Positions 1 through 15,600 of a stretch of DNA of 64,000 bases are shown piece by piece. Below the pieces are notes generated by a model, which had not been told where the DNA came from, searched no databases, and worked only from the letters and a program-made list of their open reading frames with translations. Where the stretch lies: the NCBI GenBank assembly GCA_020796225.1, contig CM036753.1, forward strand, positions 85,036,941 through 85,100,940. The letters are read 5' to 3'. Position 1 is the first letter of the stretch. The number at the start of each line of letters is the position of its first letter. This stretch comes from Arion vulgaris. Its lineage: Eukaryota > Mollusca > Gastropoda > Stylommatophora > Arionidae. A program made the translations under genes and the position numbers.

Positions 1-52
1 AAACAAATGGCTTGTAAAAACATGGCTTTTGCCCTGTTCCACTAGGAGTTAA
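1..52. mobile_element. Right end of a piggyBac-like MITE, cut by the window edge
   Basis: GGCTTGTAAAAACATGGC and then CCACTAGGAG followed by TTAA at 49-52 matches the right end of the MITE at 13260-13394. Confidence 0.6.
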
Positions 53-538
53 CATTACTTGGCTTTGTCTTCAATTTTGTTACTGTTATTGGGCCACTAG
101 TGTAACAAATACAGCACAAAATTACTTATAACCCATTACCTTGAAATGTGTTACTGAATAAGTCAGTGAACTTTCACATAAATAACAATAAGACAGGACA
201 GGTAACACACGTATGCATCATATACATATGGGAGAGCATAGTTGAAATTTATCACATCTGTTACTGTTCACAATAAAAGACAAAACTAATGTCGGTTTTT
301 CATGGTAAACTGTCACATATGGCAAGAATATTAATGAAAAACATTCTCAGTTATGAGAAAAAAAACATATACAGCACAGATAAAATAGGATGACATGAAA
401 AGAAACAGAACAGGAAAACTGCATTCATACTAAAGAATCTATTTTTACAAAATAGATACATGAAATGAAAGCACAAATAATGCATCATAAATCTGAAGGT
501 AACATGTTTAGATGAAAACCTAGAAACAGCAACAAAGA

Positions 539-687
539 TTAAAAAATATCTTCAGCATCCAAGACTTTGAGTTTCTTGAATTCCTGGAAGCGAGCTATGA
601 TATGGTCTATACTGTGTTCTCCATGGATCTTGTTATCACGAGTACGGACATTAGCCGTATTGTTGGCAACTTCTTTTTCTCCCACAA
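539..687 (-). CDS. TARS1: TARS1 exon 20 (last, with stop codon)
   Basis: End of the anticodon-binding domain. It completes the valine codon of VVGEKE, then reads NVRTRDNK and a charged tail ending DAEDIF before TAA at 541-539. The acceptor is a CAG just upstream of 687. Confidence 0.92.
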
Positions 688-3600
688 CTGTTGTGAATAA
701 TAAGTTTTTTAATTATATGTTCTCAACATGTGAGTAAAGAAAATTTACAATTTCACACTTCTACAAAACTTACCTGCACAAATTGTCCTACTATACATGA
801 GTATAAAGAACATGGCATTCATTCATACAAGTTACACAGGAGATACTGGATGGTGTATGGTATATAATTTATTGTTCCTAGTGATATTTATGGAGTCTGT
901 TGTTGACATGAATGCATACTATGACGTTATGTCTCGTATCTTATGTTACCACAACATTGGCTAGTTCCCCTTTTATCATAACATGCACAAGAATGATTTG
1001 TACTCTCCCCAGAAGTTGTTAATATTTGTCTGTAGATCACAAGCTCTGGCCTACAGTGATATTCATGTTTATCATTTGACTTTCATGTCATTATCAAGGA
1101 CTTGTTGCATAGTATCCAATATTTTAGTAATTTTTTCCCCATGTTTATTCTATTCTTTATTTCCAAAATGCATGCAATTTCTTATTTGGTCTTCTCATGT
1201 ACCAAAATACATATGGTTATGCATAGATGTATATCTATATAAAAATGTCTATATATCCTAAACTTGAGCCTCTATTCCATTTTGTTGTCTTTATCCTGGA
1301 GGTCTGTGTGCCTCTAGCTCTTGCTGTTCTCTGTTCAGACTCAATTTATTTTGACCACTTACATAATGTAACATTTTTATCAGTCTGATGTTTCATATTT
1401 TACCCTGGTTTGGGATTTAATTCACTTTTTAATATCTTCTAGTTACTCCTATTAATTTAAAGCAGTGCCTTGAAATCCTGCAAAAATATATAAGCTGCTT
1501 CAAAGTGGAGCAGAGGGGACTCAATGTTGGAAGCTTTAAATACTAATACACATTCAACAAAATGATTGACTAATTAATAAAATCTGACTATTATATACTA
1601 TTTTTTAAGCATCAATACAAACATTAGCACTCACCAAAGATAAAGTTATATTGTGCCAGTTGGGCATTACGAATTTTCTTATTCATGGTAATGCCCTGGT
1701 CAAGGTCATACTCACACAGGAAGCCTGCATCGTGAACTTGTTTCATCACCTACAAAATTAGCAAACAATGTGTGGGCTTCTTTATTCATAACAAATGAAT
1801 CTGTTCTTCCCCCACCCCTTGTTTAAGTCTACACTTAATAGCCGATAAGCTTTTTGCAGCACCTTATTTTAAATTAGATATACTGGTACATATTGTGCAT
1901 GAGTCGCTCTGCTCTTGGACATGAAAACTGGCCAGAAACGATGGAACTGCAGTCAGGGTCCACATAAGGTATATCAACTTCATGAGAGTTGATATACCTT
2001 ATGTGTCAGAGGGAATCTTAATTTTTCCAGGACTAAATAAGGCTTTGTTACACATTTTGGTTGACATTACCACAATTTTGAATCTCTCAACGACTGGTGT
2101 TTTTATCTACTGTACTATTGTGACACCTGATCAACAATTTTAAAAGTCCATAGATTGCTTCAATTTTCCATCCAATGATGAAACATGTCATCCTTAAAAA
2201 ACATAGATGCCCATCAATAGAAATGGAACATGCGCGCATCATACATTTAAGCACTATGCTCAGATGTCTTACATGGAATGGGGCTGCCACTGTAGATCAA
2301 ACTGGATTAATAGAGGCACCTCATCGCTTTGTTTAGACTTCTGAGCACGAGAAGAAACTGATCAAAGAAGGTACTGATATCACTTTATGTAAGTAGAATA
2401 TAACATTAATGAAAAATATATATTGTGAGTTGCAAGTACAACAACGATTAGACATTAGATGCGCCCGAGTGGTTACCGGGGCCCAAATTTGGGGTGTAAA
2501 GAATAGAACCACTGTTACCTGTCATGCATGTCGTAAGAGGCGACTAGGAAGGTTTGGCTGAAATCGGATGCACATGTCCTAAAAGTGTAGAAACTATGCG
2601 TTTAGGGGCCTACCAAACCAATGTGCAACATATACATGTTCTTGGCAAAGATCAAACATATCACAAAGAGTGATTAAAATTGGTAAGAAAGAACGCAAAG
2701 AAGAAGAAGAGACATTAGGTGTAAATATACTTGTTAGGGTGCAGTGATCATTATTTTTGCCTCATAAAATTAGGTCTTGGTATCCACATAAGGACATTTA
2801 TGCATTCATGACAAATAGACATCAATGGCTTCAGAGAATAACTGAATCAAATATTCATAACCAAATATTAATACAGCAGCTAAAGCTAAATTATATCTTC
2901 CCAAGAACCAAAATAGTTGGTCTTGAGGTCACATTGTGATCTCTGGGATAAACTTTGCTATGACAAGAACTCTGCATGGAATGGAAGAAACTGTGTGAAG
3001 ATGGATGAGATGTGGTCATAACCAGCAAGATAATTAAACTATCTTCATGCATACCTATCATCATCATCATCTGCTGAAACTAAGCACATATGGGTGTGGA
3101 GTAATGTCAGTTCTGTTAAGAACTAACTAAATCATACAGTTTTCCTTGAATTAACGTCCAGGTAGAAAATTATCATCAGCATTCTCAAACAATGTTAAGA
3201 AATGCAACATATTTTCTACCTGACAGCTGCTCTTTATGAAGTAGATATAGTATAGTAAATATACAAGAAATGATTAGCAAAAGTTCATTGATGCAGTGAA
3301 CAAAAGTAAAACATGACAAGACCATAATCTTTCAACAATAAATGTTGTACTAATACATAATTTTTTAAATATCTACCAAGGTAAATAGCCACTTATTTTA
3401 CAACTTTCTTCAAATCACACAAAGAAGGATTTGTACTCCAGTCATATTTGAACAATTTCAGACTTCTACAAAATTTTTGAAAATCGTTAACATAACTCAC
3501 TTTTTGAGCGTAGTCATCAAAGGCAGGAGCTACAGTTACCACAATAGATTGTCTGGGAGACAGCCAAAAAGGCCTGCAATTTTATTTTAAAAAAGGAACA

Positions 3601-6600
3601 ATTTTATAATTTGCCACACCACAAATAACTACTTTGGGTTCTTACTTTCTTCTACTACTTTTACGCCTTTCAGTTCAAGGTGTCCAATGAGTTCTGGCAA
3701 GCGCACTTTAGTGCAACCTCATTAGAGATGAAGCATGGTCCTTGTGTGTTTCATCGACCAGATGCAAATGTCTCTGCATTCAAATTATATGCTATCATGA
3801 AACTCCATAGCATTACTACCATTCTTTGTTGAATTAAAACTTGAAGGTCCTACACATCATTCATCTAGTTCACTATTGTTGACACCTCTATTCTTCTGTG
3901 TGTTCACTCTTACCAAACAAGTTAACCGCTTTTCATTATCTGTGTGGTCAGCGCTGAGAACATGAATATGTTGCGGCACACTTTAATAGGACCTTACAGG
4001 CTCATCCTAGTCTTGGGCAAAAGTGATGTTTGGTACCTGACCTGACAGTTCCAAATATTTTCCGTTCTTGTTCGCACTGATTGTCACTCACCCTTTATTG
4101 ATCACTTCACACACTCACTACAGTTTACTTCCCATACTAGGAAAATAGTTCAGATGACCTTGAGGGAGCCCAGAACCAGCTTAACTATTTTTAACACTGC
4201 ATATTTAAGACTGCATTGTCTCACCCGTGTGGTGCCAGGGCTCCAAGGAAGCAAAGAATAGTACCACTGCAACCTACAATGTATGTCATAAGAGGCGATT
4301 AATGTAGGCCCTAGGTATGCTGCCCTAGAAAATAAAAAGCAGCGCAGAAATCGGATGTGCTGGCCTACATGTAGGCGCATAACTGGCACAACGTACAATC
4401 ACTCTTAGGCTCAGATCACATACAAATCACATAGAGTGGTTGACAAAGGTCGATATGGAGTGTTCCAAGAAGAAGATATGTCTGATAAACAGGTGAATAG
4501 TCCCATGGGTACAAATAGGGCCAAGATAAAACACAAGGGAAAGTGTCTGATGCTCATGGCTTCATAACAGCATGCCCCCCAGCTATGGGACAAATAGCAC
4601 TTGTCCTCTCTCTCTCTCTTGAGGAGGACATCCTTTTTCTTGTCTTGTCTTCTACTTCTATGACACTTTCCCTTAAGCATAAGGATTAAACTACAGTGTC
4701 CAGGGAGCACACCCTGCAAAAAGCCTGGGTTGGTGAGCCCGGCAACAGAAGGCTGAAGTCATCTAGAGTAGGACGACTCCAGACAAACCGGGGAAGACAG
4801 ATCTCGTCAGCAGGGAACTGCAACTGTCTAGAGAACAACCTCAAAAAAAGATGTCCTCAGAAACGGAATGTGTCAGCCATTATTGGCGGGAGGAATCGAC
4901 ACATACGAACAACTCAAATGGCCATGCGCAAATATTTATATAACTGTGGTGCCACCACCATGGGAAACAGCCAGGTGGTGGTGGGACCGGACCCCCTGCC
5001 TCGAAGGGGTCCACCCTTAGCTACTGGCGGCCCTGTTGATTCTTGCAAAGCCAGGGAGGACAGGGTATTACTACTGGCAGCAAGGACAAACTTTCACCCT
5101 CACAATTATGCAATGGAATGCAGAAGGGGTAACCAACAAAAACGAGAGCTAGAGGAACGTCTGCGAGCAGAAAAAATTGACATCTGCTGTATCCAAGAGA
5201 CGCACCTTAATCCGGAAAATAGATTCAGCATTAGAGGATTTGAAACCTTCCGTCAGGATAGAGAAAATAGACATACGGGTGGAGTAGTAACACTAGTTCG
5301 TAATTCCATACCGGCAGTTGAACTTCACAGGTCCAATCAGATGAGCACAGAATTCATAGCTGTTCAACTCCTTATCAACAACACTAAGATGACACTATAC
5401 AATATATACTCACCACCCTCCATTCAAACTGAGCTGGAAGCTATCAAAGTTCAAGATGACAACTTGCTTATAGTAGGAGACTTCAACAGCCACTCACCAA
5501 GCTGGGGCTATGACACGCTAGATCCTCGAGGTGAAAGCCTTGAAGAATGGCTGATCACCAACAGTCTCACCATTCTCAACCACCCAGATGATCCTCACAA
5601 TGTTACTCCGACGGTGGCGCACAAAAACCCCCCAGATCTGGCTTTTGCTACAGAGCGACATTCACAGGATAACCGAAGGCAAGTCTGCGACCAGATTGGA
5701 GGTAGTGACCATAGACCAGTGAAACTCCTCATAAATAACATTAACAAGGAGGAACTTACAAACTCTGCCCTTAGTTGGAATTACAAAAAGGCAGACTGGA
5801 AGCTTTTCCCAAGAACTAGCAGACAAGTACTGTAAAGAAATTAATCAATCAGGAAAAGTGGACAGAGATGCCGCGTTCATTCAATAAAGCCATTTTAGAT
5901 GCTGCAAAAAGGCTATACCCAGAGGGGGAGAAAAAACTACAAGCCATATTGGACACCAGAGATGGAAGTTCTCCATAGCTAAGCTTGCAGTGCCAGAAAT
6001 ACAATGGAACTCGCACCAACGGCCCAAAAATGTAATGCAACACAATAGAGCAAGGGCCCTTTATGTTAGAGAAAGAAACCAGCAGTGTAGAAAATCCTGG
6101 AAAGAAAAGACAGCCTCTTTGAACATGGAAAAAGATACTCAAAGTTGTGGAGACTTACAAAAGCCCTGAACGATGACAACCCATCTAGAGGAAAACAGTT
6201 CTCCAACAAGGAGAACAACTTCTCACAAGGAAAGCGAGCAGCCACCCTGATGGCCCAGTGTTACAAGCAAGAAAGCTCATGCTCAATAAGTCAGGAGCAA
6301 GGGAAGAAGTCAGAAGTGAGATAAATGCTACATTCAAAAAAGCAACAAGTGAACCCTGTATGGAGGTAGACATCACACTGACTGAGCTGCAGAAAGCACT
6401 GAAAAAGCTCAATCGTAAAAAGGCCCGGGACCAGATGGAGTATCAAACGACATGCTCAAACAAATAGGCCCAATAGCACAGAGTCTTCTACTCCAGATTT
6501 TTAACAATAGTTGGAGACAGGGGAGAGTCCCAGACATCTGGAAAAATGCCACAATCCACCCAATTTTCAAAGTGGAAAAGACAAAAGGATCGCAGAGCTA

Positions 6601-9600
6601 CAGACCTATAAGTTTGCTAAGTTGCACTGCAAAACTGCTGGAGAAAGTGATAACCACTAGACTCCAGTGGTTTTTAGAATCAAACCATAAACTGGATCCA
6701 GCCCAGACAGGCTACAGGCAGCATAGAAGCACTGATGACCAAGTGGCATACCTCGCACAGGACATGAAAATGGCTTCCAAGAAAAGAAAACCCTCACAGT
6801 GTTCTTCGACATGTCTAAGGCCTTCGACAAAGTCTGGAAAGATGGTTTGCTACTCAAGCTCTTACGCAGTGGAATACGGGGTAGAATGTACTATTGGAAA
6901 AAAGACTTTCTTACCCATAGACAAGCATCTGTAAAATTGGATGGAGTGCACAGTCCAAGATTCAAATTAAGAGCAGGAGTCCCACAGGGCGGTACTGTCC
7001 CCATTGCTTTTCCTGGTATATATTAATGATCTGCCACAAACTCTGCCCAGACATGTATCACACTCTCTCCATGCTGATGATCTAGCTGTGTGGTACACCT
7101 CCGAGTTTCTGGGTCCTGCCATCTTTAAACTCCAGGCCAGCCTGAACAGCGTCATAATGTGGGCAAGTAAATGGGGTCTAGAAAAAAACCGGAGCAAAAC
7201 TATAGCAACGCTTTTCTCATTGTCAACAAAGGAAGAACACTTCAGACTGAAATTTACCGATGATATCGTTCCCCGTTCCCATACTCCAACCTTTTTGGGA
7301 GTTAAGCTGACAGTCGTCTGACATGGAAACATCACATAATGGAAACAAACAGAAAGGCTATGAGGAAACAAAGTGTGATGGAACTGGCTGGAACTACCTG
7401 GGAGCTGATATTCGAATCCTGAGTCAGGTGTACACTGGTGCAGTTAGACCGACCTTCGAATATGCATCATCGACATGGATATCAGCAGCCCATTCAAACA
7501 AATCGATACTGGAAAAAACACAAAACAGGTGTCTGCGTACTATTTTGGGAGCCATGAAATCTACACCAATTGTAGAAATGGAAAAGGCAGCCAACATCCA
7601 GCCCCTTTGGGAAAACAGAAGAAGGAGAAAAGTGATTCTACAGACTGAAAGGATCAAAAGAATGCCTCACCATCCACTGCATGAAAAATGGCGGCTAGAA
7701 TAAAGAACAGACTAAAGCGCACAAGTCTAAACCACAAAGCAAAAGAAATAGGAAAGTCATACTTGGAACTACTAAATCATAATTCCATACCTGAAGAATT
7801 GCTTTTTGATCACTGGGAACCAGACTCAGTACCACTAAACTTCTCAACCTCCATCCCTAAATTATTAAGCAAAGATGCCGAGCCTAATCTAGTGAAAAAA
7901 GCAATTACAATGGAACATCTCCCTTACATGTTTCCAGAAGACAGCTGGATAAGAATTTACACAGATGGATCGGCAATGAGAGGGAACCATGAATGGTGGA
8001 GCAGGAGTGTACATTAGGCACCCAGATGCTACAACTGTGTCTCTAGCGGCTCCTACTGGAAGAATATGTTCCAACTACAAAGCAGAACTCATAGCCCTTC
8101 TGATGGCAGCACAGCCCTGAATAAGCTGCAAGCAGCTGCAAGCAAGATGGTATTTCTTACAGACTCATTGTCAGCTATACAAGCCCTGGAGGCTAAATCC
8201 ACTGACAGCACAGTACAAAAACTACAAAGAGAACTTGCTCAGCTTTCAGAAAAAGGCAGAAATTCACTTGCAGTGGATTCCATCTCACTGTGGCATTGCA
8301 GGCAATGAGAGTGCTGATGTCTTAGCTAAGGAGGGCAGTGCCAAAGAGCAAATTTACCAACCCTTGTCTTTTCAAGAGGTCAAAACCCTCATACAGAGAA
8401 AATCTGCAGTAGACTGGAAGACAAACACTGGATATGATTATGGAAAGACTCCCTCAAAGACCTAAGCAGAACAGACCAGGTCATTATATTTCGACTACGC
8501 ACCGGACACTGCAGACTCAACAAACACTTATACAGACTAGGAATAAGTCAAACAGCTCTCTGCAGTGTCAGCAGGCAGAACAGACACCAGAGCATATCCT
8601 GCAAGACTGTCCTCTTCTTTGTGAGCTGAGAAGCAACATGTGGCCACACCCAGTCGACCTGAAAACTAAGCTTTGGGAAACCTGACAGACCTGAAGCTGT
8701 CTGCCCAGTTGTGGTCCACAGTAAATTAAGCGCATGACCAGAGATCGCTGAAGAAGAAGAAGATAACAGCATGCTATGGATGTAAAAAAATCACACATAA
8801 AAAAACTCTATATTTAATCACTGTCAAGTACAGAACTTAGACAATGACTAGGAAAGTGCCACAACAACTTATCAGTTCTAATTCTCAACAGCAACAACAA
8901 AATTTGTCATTTGTCTTATCCCATATCAGTGACACTTTAGTTGATATGTCTGTTAGTGGACTTTCTGGTTATAATTCTCCTAAGCTTTAACCCTTTAAAC
9001 CCTTGCCACCTATACCTTAAAAATCCCTTCTCCTGAGCAAAAACAGCACATATCAGTTATATTAAAACACGATAATTTAGCACACTAAAGTGCTCTATAA
9101 TGTGTGATTGACTTATCCCATCAACTCCGTTATTCCTGCGTATTATCTATTTGCATAATGCTAACTTTAAAATTTATTTGATTTAATATGTAGGTATCTT
9201 GTGTGATTCCAGTATTAACTTATGGATGCGAGAGTTGGAAAGCAACAAAGCTCTAGAAAGAAAATTAGATAACTTTGAGAATAATGTCTTAGAAGAATAT
9301 TGAACCTCAAATGGTCAGATTTCAGACCAAATACACAAATAAGACAAGAGACCAAGCAAGAAAATGTATCAAATTTTATAAGAAAGCGCTGTTGGAACTA
9401 CATCGGCCACACACTTAGAATGGATGAGAGAAGACTCCTTACCAATCCCTCATATGGACACAGAGGAAAAGAAAACGAGGAAGACCAAGAGACTCTGCGT
9501 AGAACCATCACCAGAGAAGGCTCACGATGGGCCTAGTAAACATTAAAGATCTAAAACAGATAGCAACGAACCGCGAGACATGGAGAACTATGACCTCTGC

Positions 9601-12600
9601 CCTATCTGCCGCCCACAGGCCCAAGAGGAAAGACTAACTAACTAATATGTAGGTATGGCTGCGAATACCCCCGTATATGTAGATGTTTCTCCAGATTGAA
9701 CATATAGCTTAAATATAAATCAATTAAAACAATTCTTTGTCACCTAAATGATCATCTAACTCACTTTCTATATCCTTATCAGAATAATCAAATTCTAAGT
9801 CTAATTTATCTTCAGATTCATTCAAAACAAGTTCAGCAGCTTGCTCTGTTATTAAACTATTAGAAAGACTATTTCCGAAAAATTAAGAACATCTTTTCAA
9901 CATGAAAATACTTAACTAATTACCTTATCAGTACTAAAAAAAATCACACACAAGCGTCTGTCGCCTCTTAAAACGATGTAGAACACATGGGTTGTGTTTG
10001 ATGTCACATCTATATACAAGTTATTTTAAAATACCGAAAAATAATCTCAGACCGGTATATCGGAGCTCGGGTATGCAACGCTTACAGACATTCCCAAAAT
10101 ATCTGGAGTCCAAGGGTTAATATAGACACCTCGTCATTAATTTTGCATGAGTGGCACTGAGCAGCTGTGTGGCAGCATAAAAAATGTATATAACCAGCAA
10201 GTCATAGGAACCATCAGCATGCATGCTCTTTGACATCTATTGACTGAGTCAGAGCCTCTTTGGACATGACAGAGTGCTGTGATGTCAACTCAATTAAGTA
10301 ATCTCTTATGTGAAAACTACATACCACTTGCCACCAAAGTTTTCACACAGCATGGCAATTAGCCTTTCTACTGAACCCAACACTGCACGATGGATGATTA
10401 CAGGCCTCTCTTTCTCTTGACGGTCACTGTAAATGTAATATTTAACCAAAATTATAAAACCACATTGTCAAAATGAAACATTGAGATATTCTTATCTACT
10501 ACATTCTACATCTACTCATAAAACACTACTAAATGTGTCCTATTCACCTGAGTTGAAAGCGGACACACACACACACACACAAAAAAAAAAAAAACTCGGG
10601 CGAGCCAGAGTACCATGACTTTTGTTCTGTTAACCAATTACCATAATGGGAGGTCATTCATTCAGTAGTATGTTTCTTATGGAACTGAGCTCCCATAACA
10701 ATTTTCATAAAATCCTCTCTATCATTTGCAAAGTGTCCTGCATATGATGCTTGTAATTGTATTTCATCTATCTCATCCTGCACCCATCTTCTTCTTGACT
10801 TTCCCAACTTTCTTGGGGTTGTTCCCTTCCATGATTGTCTTCTCAAAGTCTTAATGATACCTAATATGACCAAGATACTTCCCTTTTCAATATCCAACCT
10901 TTTCTTTAAAATAGTCAACCATCTTCAATGTTTAATTCTTGCATTATTTATTTATTTATTCTTTCCTGCGTCCATGATATTTTAAGAATTCTTCTACAGT
11001 CTTTGTATTCAAAGACTTTGATGTGCTTCTTATCTGATTTGCTAAGTGTCCAGGTCTCACAGACATATGTGGAGATAGAGAAGATGGATGCCCGTATAAA
11101 TCTAATGTTTTTAGGATTGTCTATCTCACCCAACAGTTTCTTCAGTTGTGTTAAATTCTAAAGAGTGATTGATGCTCTTTTAATCTTCTTCATAATGGGA
11201 TAAACTGCAGTATATAGCAAGACCATATATCAAAGGTAAAAATATCAAAACACAAAAGTAAGGTAGTTTTATAAAGTACAGCTGTACATTAAGGCATGTA
11301 ATAAAATGCACTCACTTTGTGTAAACAAGGTCAAATTTTTCTGGCAACTGAAAGTCTAGCTGGATCGTGGCACATTGATAGCTCCTTCTCAAAGCGTCAG
11401 AGATTGTAATATCAATCTATGGGGTTATAAATGTACTAAATTCAGGAAGCTTGATTTCAAATTTTATTTTACTGTATGCATATAAAAGAGGGTGTATGGT
11501 TCTATTGTTGTAGGGAGAAGGAAGATAAAAATATGGATTTGTGAAAAGAAAAATAATATTCAGAGTGGTTAATTACAGCTGATGATACCTGAATTTGGGT
11601 GAATGATACAAGTAATGTCAATTTACTTGCAATCTACCAACACACAGAAGGAATCTTTATTCACACCGTCACTTAATCAGCGGTACGCTCTCAATTATGT
11701 GACATGGGCACGTCTCAGACACTAGAACGAGTTCAAGAATTAGGCGTTAAGTGTGGACATGCCAAACAGTGTCGTCTTCGTGGTAGAGAGAAGATATAGT
11801 AATCAACTTCTCATGGGTACAGTGAGCAAATGGACTTTAGGATGGCTGCTGCAGCGGAGGACAGAGCATGCATGGGAATGCCCAATGTGCCGTGACGTCG
11901 ATCGCATAACATAACATAACTTAATCATCGGATATTTGCAACTCAAGTCGTGAATAATAATTTCTTAGTTTATTATATTAATATAACTAGATATTTCGCC
12001 TGAGTGGTTACCGGGGCCCAAATTTGGGGTATAAAGAATGGAACCATTGTTACCTGCCACGCATGTCGTAAGAGGCGACTAAGGAGGTTTGGCTGAAATC
12101 GGATGCACATGTCCTAAACGTGTAGAAGTATATGCGTTTAGGGCCTACCAAACCAATGTGCAACGTATACATGTTCTTGGCAAAGATCAAACATATCACA
12201 GAGTGATTAAAATTGGTCGTAAAAAACGAACGCAAAGAAGAAGAAGAATTAGATATTTAAAACTCTTAATTAACCAGCCTTCATTTCACAAAATCACTCA
12301 AATATTTTACAGATATTTAGCTATTTACTTCTGTGCTCACTGGAATATAATTCTGAATGAATCAAGATCACCCCAATAAACTACTTGTTGAGAAGTGGAA
12401 ACAGAGAAACAGAATTAAACAAAAGTCAATCCTCCACCACGTCAGTGAAATCAAAGACAGATACCACCTTCCAGAAACAAGACAACAGCTGCAGAGAGTA
12501 ATAGCAAACTTACCACCACATACACTCTTGAATACACCTGAAATTAGAACAAAATTGATAGATGAAGCAACTAAACGCTCCGACCCAGTCAGCCTTATGA

Positions 12601-15600
12601 TAGCATCTCAAAGAACCATTGATGCCTATCCCCAAGAATGGATACATGTCTATACTGATGGATCTGCATTTAAAGCCACCATCAAAGCAGGTTACGGAGC
12701 ATATATACAATACCCAGACAGATCATCCGAAGAGCTGTTTGGTGCATGCGAGGAGATATGCTCCAATTATGAGAATAAAAAGCAGCATTGTACCACCTGA
12801 AGACTGTTTTCGATGCCTTTCCATCAAAGGCACAAAACATAATTATCTTCACAGATTCAATGTCAGCCCTTCAAGCCCTAGAGGATGGTGGACATTGTAA
12901 ATCTGAACTATCCCATATAGCCCTAGATATTGACAGACTTATTACATCACATGACATCAAAATAACCATGCAGTGGATCCCTGGACATTCAAACACACCT
13001 GGAAATGACAAAGCAGATAGGCTAGCCAAGAAAGGGTCAACACAGGAACAACCAATCACAGCAACAACTCTCCATACAGCAAAGCAAATCCTAATGACAA
13101 CAAATAAGGAAATTTGGCTGAACAGATGGGCCATGGGAAACACAGGAAGAGATGTGTACACCCATATGGCCAGCCATAACCTTAATGACAACATCAACCA
13201 CCTTACAAGAAGAGATCAGAGCACCATTTTTAGACTCGAACCCAACACATAACACTTAACTCTTAGTGGACCAAGCGCCACGCTAAGTGGCGTTTGAAGT
13301 GGCGCGTTTTACATTCCGCCACGCTAAGTGGCGTTTGGTTATCAAACGTGAAAGCGCTTGTAAAAACGTGAATTTTGCCCTGGTCCACTAAGAGTTAATA
13401 ATCACTTGAACAGAATTCATCCACAACACACTCCAGAGTGCCAACTGTGTGCACATCATCATGAAACCGTTCACCACCTCTTCAAGTGTCAAGCACTAGA
13501 AGACATCAGAAAGACCCTCCTTCCTCCAAGGCCAGATAAATGGAACACACTATACGGAACAAAAGAATAACTTACAAACACATGCAGATACCACTACATA
13601 GCATTGGGCCTAAGGGCAAAAGCTCAAGTGCCGCTGGATCATTGAAGAAGAAGAAGAATATAATTCTATGCAAGGGTGCAACCCTTGTAGCTACACAGGT
13701 GAATCTGGTCATAATATATAATCCAAGAGTGACAATGAAGCTATACTGTATCTACTTTCTGCATACTATCCCTTCTTAATATATATATATATAATCTGTT
13801 TACCTTTGGTCCATAGAAAGCACCATCTCCAGGGTTAAGTTCCCATTCATGTCCAAAATCATTCAAACTTTGCTCAAGTTGCTGTTGACAATATTTGAAA
13901 CAAAATAAAGAAACCATTATTTAGCAAATAGAAAGTGTCATTTTAGAATAATCTCTTCAAACTGAAACTATATTCATATTTATTTAAATGTCACTAGTAA
14001 GATCACTTCAGCTAGATCATATCATTAATCACAAAGTAAGAACAAAATAATGTATAAATTACAAGAAGAATAGCTTACTCTCTCTGCCTCATCCCACACA
14101 GCTCTCTCGCCAAGAAATTTGTCAGGCCTGGTAGACAACTTGAGACTAAAGGTGAAGTTGAATATGGCATAGACACATTTCAGAAAGTCCAAACATTTAT
14201 TGATTTCCTCCTCAACCTGTAAATATATCATTACCAATCACTGTATGTTCAAGATATTCAAGTACTCATATTCAATAGAAAGCAAACAGCTGTTTCTGAT
14301 TCTATGGGCTGAGACCAAGTCATAGACAGTGATAGTGTTGCAGCAAGTAGGATCACCTCATGTGAGTTCCCTTGCTTCCTCTAGAAATAGTAATCTTTCA
14401 CAAATGAAATCTTTCACATGCGGTGTCCCAGTCTCTTGGTCTAGCATAACTTCCCCACAAAACCAATTTGTGTGGTGAAGAGCTACACCCTCAGGTCATA
14501 AATCAATAAATAAATAACGAAGTACACAAACACTGTATTTGTTTAAAAGAAATGAGACCAGAAGATAAAGTCAAAGAAACAACATGTATAGTTTTCTGAC
14601 GATTGAAACCAATCACAAGCAAATCAACTAATTATTTAAAAACACTTATGTCTTTAACATTTGGACACATGTCTGGAGTATAGAAGAACTTTGCATTACA
14701 AGAATGAAATCTTGAAGGGTATGTACATAGTAAGCCCTACATTGGTTGCAGTATTAATGAGCAGCACAGACAGACACATTGTTCACTATTATAATTACCC
14801 AATTCAGGATTCTGTACAATGTGGGTACAAAATTGACACAAAAAACTTCTACAATGTCATGAAAAATCCATGAAATCCAAAATAATAAACTTATGAAATA
14901 AACTGCAAATAATTTTTAAAATTATAATCTCTCAACAATAAAAATGAATGATAATTATTTAAAACACTGTGAAGAGACCAACTTAATGTCAACAGCATCT
15001 TCTTTAAAATAAATAATACAAATAACTAAATTTATTAAAGATAAAAAGTCTGAACCTGGTCCTTCCTACAAAATATATGAGCATCATCTTGTTGGAATCT
15101 CCTCACACGAGTCAGACCAGAAAGGGCTCCGGACGTTTCGTTACGGTGCAATATGCCAAAGTCAGCAAATCTCAAAGGCAACTCTCCTAAGATCTAACCC
15201 GATGGTCAAACATTAAACTGTCAAGAACAAAATATCTACATTATAATTAAGCACATAATTAATGCAATGCTGGAAATTTTTTTCTGGAATGTCAAAAAAA
15301 AAAAGGAAATTAAAAGTGTACAACAATTATTGTGATATTGCTTTAATCAGCTATGCCGGCAAAATTCTATGGCAGATGGACTGAAGAGGATAGGAAGGAC
15401 CTTCATTAAGAGGATAGAAAGAAAGTTAGTATATGAAATACATGAAGTTTCATATGTGTCAGACATGGCAGATGCATCAGGGATCACATTTTTAACATGA
15501 TATATATAACTTAGAGAAATGCAGAGAATACAATGTGGATTTTCATACCTATTTTATAAATTACACCAACACCTTTGACTATGTACAACATCAGAAATTG

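Noticed and set aside
983..1261. 92-codon plus-strand frame
   Set aside because: Rich in Cys, Ile and Leu, as chance frames in AT-rich DNA are; antisense inside a TARS1 intron, with no homology.
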